Part shown: piece by piece, positions 59,962 to 64,000 of the stretch
Layout: each line of letters opens with the position of its first letter
Position numbering within the stretch: position 1 is the first letter of the stretch
Made by a program: the position numbers and the translations under genes
The notes under the pieces: model-generated
Told to the model about the DNA's origin: nothing
What the model saw: only the letters and a program-made list of their open reading frames with translations
Databases searched by the model: none
NCBI GenBank assembly: GCA_023382535.1
Contig: JAHDWA010000032.1
Location: 1-64,000, forward strand
Direction: 5' to 3'
DNA: 64,000 nt
Origin: Anaerolineae bacterium
GTDB lineage: Bacteria > Chloroflexota > Anaerolineae > 4572-78 > J111

Positions 59962-60441
59962 TCACATTCGCAGCCGGGGACGATACTGAATGGCTTCAGC
60001 CACATGGACTGTCTGAATGTTCTCAGAACCGGCCAAGTCGGCGATGGTGCGGGCCAGCTTGAGGATACGATGATAAGCGCGGGCGCTCAACTGCATTTGC
60101 TGCATGGCCGCTTTGAGCAGATGGGTGCTGGTATCGTCAATCGGGCAGAATTTGCGGATTTCCGCCGGCCCCATGTCGGCGTTGGTTTGCAGCGAAGTGC
60201 CCTCAAATCGCTTTCGCTGCACCGCTCGCGCTGCCTCCACCCGCTCCCGGACCTTGGCGCTCGGTTCGCCGGTGCGTTGGCTGCTAAGCTTTTCAAACGG
60301 CACCCGTGGCACTTCAACATGAATATCTATTCGGTCCATCAGCGGGCCGGATATTTTTTTCTGGTAAGCTTTGACCATCGCAATGGAACAGGTGCATTCC
60401 TTGACCGAGTCGCCGAAATAACCGCAAGGGCAGGGATTCAA
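59962..60441 (-). pseudogene. Truncated comM/yifB duplicate (C-terminal third)
   Basis: This frame of 159 codons aligns with the last 158 residues of the intact comM gene upstream, with about 25 differences (roughly 84 percent identical) and no frameshift. It starts at NPCPCGYFGD and includes the Mg-chelatase C-terminal domain through YRPRLRM. Walker A and B are absent. The only start is a TTG without a ribosome site, so it is probably a pseudogene remnant. The retained frame leaves open that a C-domain protein is still made. Confidence 0.75.
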
Positions 60442-60566
60442 ACAAATGTGGCCTTTTGTTGTCGTTTCAGGCGGTTTCTGATCTTGAAGGGACGTTAATG
60501 GTCGTGGTTGACAAATTGGCTTGAGGATTTTTCAGGCAACATTGCTACTATATCAACGATACCCAC

Positions 60567-62084
60567 TCAGACCCGCAACCTCGGCCGGTACTGGATCGCC
60601 TCGGCTACATGGGCTGTTTGAATCTGCTCTACCCCAGCCAAATCCGCAATCGTGCGAGCTAACTTCAAGATGCGATGATAACCTCTGGCACTCAAGTGCA
60701 TCTGCTGCATCGCTGCCTTAAGCAAATTGGTGCTGGTCTGGTCAATTGCACAGAACTCTCGAATTTCTGCTGGCCCCATGTCCGAGTTGGTTTGCAAGGT
60801 AGTATCTTTAAATCGCTCCCGCTGAAGAGCGCGGGCTTTTTCCACTCGCTCCCGCACCTTGGCGCTGGGTTCACCCGTGCGCTGACTGCTGAGTTTCTCA
60901 AAAGGTACCCGAGGCACTTCAACATGAATATCAATCCGGTCCAATAAGGGGCCAGAGATCCTTTTCTGATAGGTTTTGACCATCGCTACGGAGCAAGTAC
61001 ATTCTTTTTCAGGGTCGTTGAAAAAACCACATGGACACGGGTTGGCGCTGGCGATCAAGGTGAAGTTGGCCGGATAGGTCAGCGAACCAGCCGAGCGGCT
61101 GATGGCAATGACTTTATCCTCCAGGGGCTGCCGCAGCATTTCTAACATTCGGGCTCCAAACTCTGGCAGTTCATCCAAGAACAGAACCCCACGATGGGCC
61201 AGACTGATTTCGCCCGGCTTGGGCCAGCGTCCACCCCCTACCAGACCGGCATAACTGACAGTATGATGGGGTGACCGAAAAGGGCGATGACGAATCAGTG
61301 GTTCATCTGGCGGTAATTGATCAGCCACCGAGTAGATGCGGGTCACATCTAAGGCTTCATTAACCGTCAACTGTGGCAAGATACCGGGCATTGACCGGGC
61401 AATCAGCGTTTTGCCCGAACCGGGAGGACCGGTCATTAGCATATTGTGTCCGCCTGCCGCAGCGACCTCCAAGGCCCGTTTGACGTGCTCTTGGCCTTTG
61501 ATTTCGGCCAAGTCGGTGGCATAGGGAGGGGGTGGACCATCCAACGAGAAATTGCCCTGGTAAGGCGTTATCTTTTTATGACCACTGAGATGATCCACCA
61601 ATTGCAGGAGGGTTTCAACCGGGTAAACGGTCAACCCGGCAATCAATGAGGCTTCAGCTGCGTCCTCAACCGGGACGAAGAGGATCGTGAAGCCTTCCTG
61701 TTTAGCCAGGTTGGTCATCGGTAACACGCCACTGACGTGGCGGACGCTCCCATCCAGGGATAATTCGCCCATCACGATGGCCTTCTCCACATTGCCATAA
61801 ATTTGTTCGGAGGCTAAAAGCAAACCAATCGCAATTGGCAAGTCATAAGCGGGTCCAGCTTTACGAATATCGGCTGGAGCCAGATTGACGGTGACCCGTT
61901 CAGCGGGAAAGGGCAAGCCAGAGTTCTTGATGGCTGCTCGGACTCGCTCTCGGCTTTCTTGCACCGCAATATCTGGCAGACCAACGATCGTCATGGAGGG
62001 CAGCCCACGGGCAATATCTACTTCGACTTCAATCAGCGCCCCTTCTAGACCGACAATAGCACAACTGGTAACTTTTGCAAGCAT
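60567..62084 (-). CDS. comM: YifB family Mg chelatase-like AAA ATPase (ComM)
   Basis: A complete 505-residue ComM/YifB protein, a hexameric helicase that promotes branch migration of incoming DNA during natural transformation. The N-terminal Lon-like domain has MLAKVTSCAIVGLEGALIEV and ADIRKAGPAYDLPIAIGLL. The AAA core has Walker A MTGPPGSGKTLIARS and Walker B GVLFLDELPEF, the CPCG...CTC cysteine segment follows, and the C-terminal domain ends in YRPRLRV. A truncated copy of its C-terminal third lies just downstream, and a short stretch similar to its 5' end lies upstream near 62195-62235. Confidence 0.93.
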   Translation of the reverse strand: MLAKVTSCAIVGLEGALIEVEVDIARGLPSMTIVGLPDIAVQESRERVRAAIKNSGLPFPAERVTVNLAPADIRKAGPAYDLPIAIGLLLASEQIYGNVEKAIVMGELSLDGSVRHVSGVLPMTNLAKQEGFTILFVPVEDAAEASLIAGLTVYPVETLLQLVDHLSGHKKITPYQGNFSLDGPPPPYATDLAEIKGQEHVKRALEVAAAGGHNMLMTGPPGSGKTLIARSMPGILPQLTVNEALDVTRIYSVADQLPPDEPLIRHRPFRSPHHTVSYAGLVGGGRWPKPGEISLAHRGVLFLDELPEFGARMLEMLRQPLEDKVIAISRSAGSLTYPANFTLIASANPCPCGFFNDPEKECTCSVAMVKTYQKRISGPLLDRIDIHVEVPRVPFEKLSSQRTGEPSAKVRERVEKARALQRERFKDTTLQTNSDMGPAEIREFCAIDQTSTNLLKAAMQQMHLSARGYHRILKLARTIADLAGVEQIQTAHVAEAIQYRPRLRV

Positions 62085-62143
62085 GGGTAGTTCCTGTCCT
62101 TCAATGGGTAATCAATGGGAGAGGCTAAGGCCTAGTTTTCCTA

Positions 62144-62152
62144 ATTATAGCA
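62144..62152 (-). promoter_or_regulatory. Extended -10 promoter of comM
   Basis: On the minus strand TGCTATAAT matches the extended -10 pattern (TG-N-TATAAT), about 60 bases upstream of the comM ATG. The -35 region is poor. It lies in the 149-base gap after the Toprim gene. Confidence 0.55.
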
Positions 62153-62174
62153 ACCTGGATTTGGTTCTTAATAT

Positions 62175-62193
62175 TTTCTTAAAATTTAAGAAA
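62175..62193 (-). terminator. AT-rich hairpin behind the Toprim gene
   Basis: Nine-base arms TTTCTTAAA and TTTAAGAAA flank a single base. It lies 41 bases after the stop of the Toprim gene and before the comM promoter. The low GC stem makes it a weak terminator candidate. Confidence 0.35.
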
Positions 62194-62233
62194 TGAGCAA
62201 GTACGGCCTCTGTAATGTCAATCTCAACTTCGA

Positions 62234-63529
62234 TCAACGTCCTGCTAAAGCCTTAATATCCCAAGACAGAGCTTGGCGCAGCGCCCGCTCCTGTTCAACC
62301 GCTCCATAGTGGCCGACAGCAGCCGCTAACCCAGCTATAATCAGATCAGGATGATTGGTAAAGGCCGTCACGTCAACTGGCTCGCCGGCCAGGCCCGGAT
62401 GAGTTACAATAGGCACATCCGGTAAGCGGCGGCGGAGCGCTGCCGCAATTCGCAGCCCACCGATGTCCCAGTCCACCCATAGCACCGATGGCCGAGCCAG
62501 TTTTTTAACCAATTCAACCAAGGCATGCTTGACCATGCCATCCGTGCAGCAAATCAGGCAATTGTGACTCGTCGGGTAATTGTATCGCTCCAAAGCTAAT
62601 AACACGGCCCGGTTTTCGACTAAGAGCAGCCAATCAGCCGGGGTCGCGAGCCGGTCTGCCGCCGCGATGTCAATATTAGAGATGGCAGGAAAGCGACTGG
62701 GTAGAAACTGCCCATTCCCCAGGAAAATTGAACCGGCCAGAGGAACATAATAAAGGGTATCTTCGGTTAGGATGCCACATTCGGCCAGCCCCAGGCCCAA
62801 ATTAGCCTGCGTCATTTCTTCAAGAAAAGCCTGCCAGCCCTGCAACAACTTTGAACCGCCAATCTCGGGAAAAAGCTCGGCCGCCAACTCTTTCCATTCA
62901 AGGGACTGACCGGGAGATAATTCACCGATGCGGGCCAGGCAGCGCAGCGTCGTTTCATAACGAGGGTGATCCGGCCCAACCCCCGCCTTCGACCCGGCCA
63001 ATTTGGCCAGAGTTGGCTTTCGGCCGGTCCGCAAAGCGGTCAGGTGAGCGGTCAACAGGTCGGCGATCGCCGGGTGGTTGATGCCTGGCTGTAACGTTTG
63101 GATGAGGTTAGCCAGGCGGCGCGCTTCAGCCTGGGGCGAGCCGAAGAGATGTTCGCAAGCTGCTTGACCGGTGGGAGTCAGCGCCAGCCAGGTTTTTGTG
63201 ACCCCTTTCGCTTTTAATTGGCTGGCTCGCTTGATCAGCCCCAGTCTAATCAGGTCATCTACCAACAGCGACAGGTCGGTAAAAGGAGCCAGATCAACGG
63301 CGCGCAACCGGCGCGCCACAGTGTCCTGTTCACGCTGACCATCAAGCGGCAAGTTGCGCAGCGCCGCCTGGTGAGCCGGTTTGAGTTGGGCCAGCGCCTG
63401 CTGGAGTAGGGGTGGGGCAGCCGCCGTCTCCTGGATGGAGAGCCGGGTGGTGGTACGAGGAGTACGGCGGTAAGTCGTGGTATAGACAATGCCACTGCGG
63501 GTTTCGGTGGTGGTGAAGGTGTCAGCCAT
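62234..63529 (-). CDS. Toprim-domain protein resembling Topo VI A/JetD (SMC partner)
   Basis: A 431-residue protein. Residues about 40-130 look like winged-helix DNA-binding segments (LLVDDLIRLGLIKRAS, WLALTPTGQAACEHLF). The C-terminal third has a Toprim-like fold: a conserved Glu in LLLVENRAVLLAL and a DxD-G pattern in VLWVDWDIGGLRIAAAL, close to the DxDPxGxxI motif of Topo VI A/Spo11 and of DUF2220/JetD. JetD is the DNA-cutting subunit of the Wadjet anti-plasmid complex. Its ATG overlaps the end of an SMC-like gene by eight bases, so the two are translationally coupled. I infer a nuclease guided by the SMC partner. Confidence 0.7.
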   Translation of the reverse strand: MADTFTTTETRSGIVYTTTYRRTPRTTTRLSIQETAAAPPLLQQALAQLKPAHQAALRNLPLDGQREQDTVARRLRAVDLAPFTDLSLLVDDLIRLGLIKRASQLKAKGVTKTWLALTPTGQAACEHLFGSPQAEARRLANLIQTLQPGINHPAIADLLTAHLTALRTGRKPTLAKLAGSKAGVGPDHPRYETTLRCLARIGELSPGQSLEWKELAAELFPEIGGSKLLQGWQAFLEEMTQANLGLGLAECGILTEDTLYYVPLAGSIFLGNGQFLPSRFPAISNIDIAAADRLATPADWLLLVENRAVLLALERYNYPTSHNCLICCTDGMVKHALVELVKKLARPSVLWVDWDIGGLRIAAALRRRLPDVPIVTHPGLAGEPVDVTAFTNHPDLIIAGLAAAVGHYGAVEQERALRQALSWDIKALAGR

Positions 63530-64000
63530 TCGCCGACGCACCCTCGTCCGTGACCGCCTCTAACCCGCCGCCCTCTTTAAAACGAACGACCTTACAGTAA
63601 CTCCGGCCGCGATGATTCTTGGCGACACTGAGGAAAAGATCAAAGCTAGCCACAATTTCACGGCCACGCAGCTTGGGCGTAAAAAAGAGAACTTTTTGCT
63701 CCGGGAGATGGTCGGCCAGGAGCTGCAGCACCACGCCCACATTGATATCGTCCAGGTTTTGGTCAAGCTCATCGAAGACATAAAAAGGCCGGGGAAACTC
63801 TTTCAAAATAGCCAGGGCCAGGGCAAAGCCAATCGCCGCTCGCTCGCCGGAGGATTTGGAGTCGATGGTGACAGGGGTGGGGACAACCCGCTCCGGCTCC
63901 ACCGAGACCAGCACCTCCAGGTCAAAGCGCGTGCCACCACGTGGATGGCGCTCGATGGAGCCATACCAGCCAAATGCCTCCAGGTAGGTCTGAAAGCGCT
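63522..64000 (-). CDS. SMC-family ATPase, C-terminal end (continues past the window)
   Basis: The visible 158 codons are open to the window edge. They hold the ABC-type head of an SMC/RecN-like protein: signature-like motif SKSSGERAAIGFALAL, Walker B FYVFDELDQNLDD with D-loop, then VLFFTPKLRG and FDLFLSVAKNHRGRSYC. Upstream FGWYGSIERHPRGGTRFDLEVLV matches the strand region before the signature. The usual SGGE is changed to SSGE. The N-terminal Walker A and coiled coil lie outside. It overlaps the Toprim gene by eight bases. Confidence 0.8.
   Translation of the reverse strand, partial: RFQTYLEAFGWYGSIERHPRGGTRFDLEVLVSVEPERVVPTPVTIDSKSSGERAAIGFALALAILKEFPRPFYVFDELDQNLDDINVGVVLQLLADHLPEQKVLFFTPKLRGREIVASFDLFLSVAKNHRGRSYCKVVRFKEGGGLEAVTDEGASANG

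Noticed and set aside
1..64000. tRNA or rRNA genes
   Set aside because: I looked for cloverleaf-like arms and for the T-loop GTTCRA pattern with matching stems, and found only matches inside confident coding sequences. A proper covariance search was not possible.

Overview
The window is GC-rich, gene-dense bacterial DNA with long same-strand operons, many ATGA/TAATG overlaps between neighbouring genes and good Shine-Dalgarno sites. Two large STAND-type (NB-ARC plus TPR) regulators, choice-of-anchor-Q/CSLREA secreted proteins, a 714-residue Tat-exported family-5 solute-binding protein, an LPTSG C-terminal sorting signal and many palindromic intergenic repeats together suggest a Chloroflexota bacterium (Anaerolineae or a relative). 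This is an inference from gene style; no rRNA or tRNA lies in the window to confirm it.

Left part (1-12.6 kb): one long minus-strand catabolic cluster, read right to left, headed by a LacI-type regulator. It holds a glutamine synthetase-like ligase, a GMC oxidoreductase with a gluconate-dehydrogenase subunit-3 partner fused to an SRPBCC domain, an aldehyde dehydrogenase, a class-I glutamine amidotransferase, a luciferase-like monooxygenase, an isochorismatase-type hydrolase, a sugar epimerase, a DHDPS-like aldolase and a Gfo/Idh/MocA dehydrogenase. Ligase, oxidoreductase, aldehyde dehydrogenase and amidotransferase together resemble a gamma-glutamylation route for an amine or amino alcohol.

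12.9-22.9 kb: a second luciferase-like enzyme, a DoxX membrane protein, an M20 peptidase with an amidohydrolase, a 938-residue XRE-STAND regulator, a ScyD/ScyE-type secreted protein and a secreted LysM-like protein with a duplicated 140-residue module. 22.9-29.9 kb: a minus-strand operon (TIM-barrel glycosidase-like protein, URO-D family protein, small orphan, PIG-L deacetylase, AAC(3)-like protein, alpha/beta hydrolase, nitrilase). Its promoter carries a second copy of the LacI-type operator, linking it to the left cluster.

30-35 kb: an endonuclease Q-UvrD helicase fusion and larC. 35-52 kb: a uronate/2-keto-3-deoxygluconate (KDG) locus. It has two IclR regulators, a five-gene oligopeptide-type ABC importer (probably for oligosaccharides), a Gfo/Idh dehydrogenase, a DHDPS-like lyase, kduI, kduD, a KDG kinase, a KDPG aldolase, an HpcH/HpaI aldolase, a 2-hydroxyacid dehydrogenase and an Ldh2-type reductase. 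Two TTGACA-N17-TATAAT promoters and one weaker promoter in this locus sit beside copies of one inverted repeat (TAGTTCA-N5-TGAACTA), a convincing IclR/KdgR-type operator.

52.4-64 kb: a SARP/BTAD-STAND regulator, two beta-helix secreted proteins, a small membrane protein, a cyclic-nucleotide-binding protein, a 47-codon ORF with a clear intrinsic terminator, a truncated comM duplicate and the intact comM/yifB. At the right edge is a translationally coupled pair: an SMC-type ATPase (C-terminal end only) and a Toprim protein that resembles Topo VI A/JetD, a candidate Wadjet-like or novel SMC-nuclease system.
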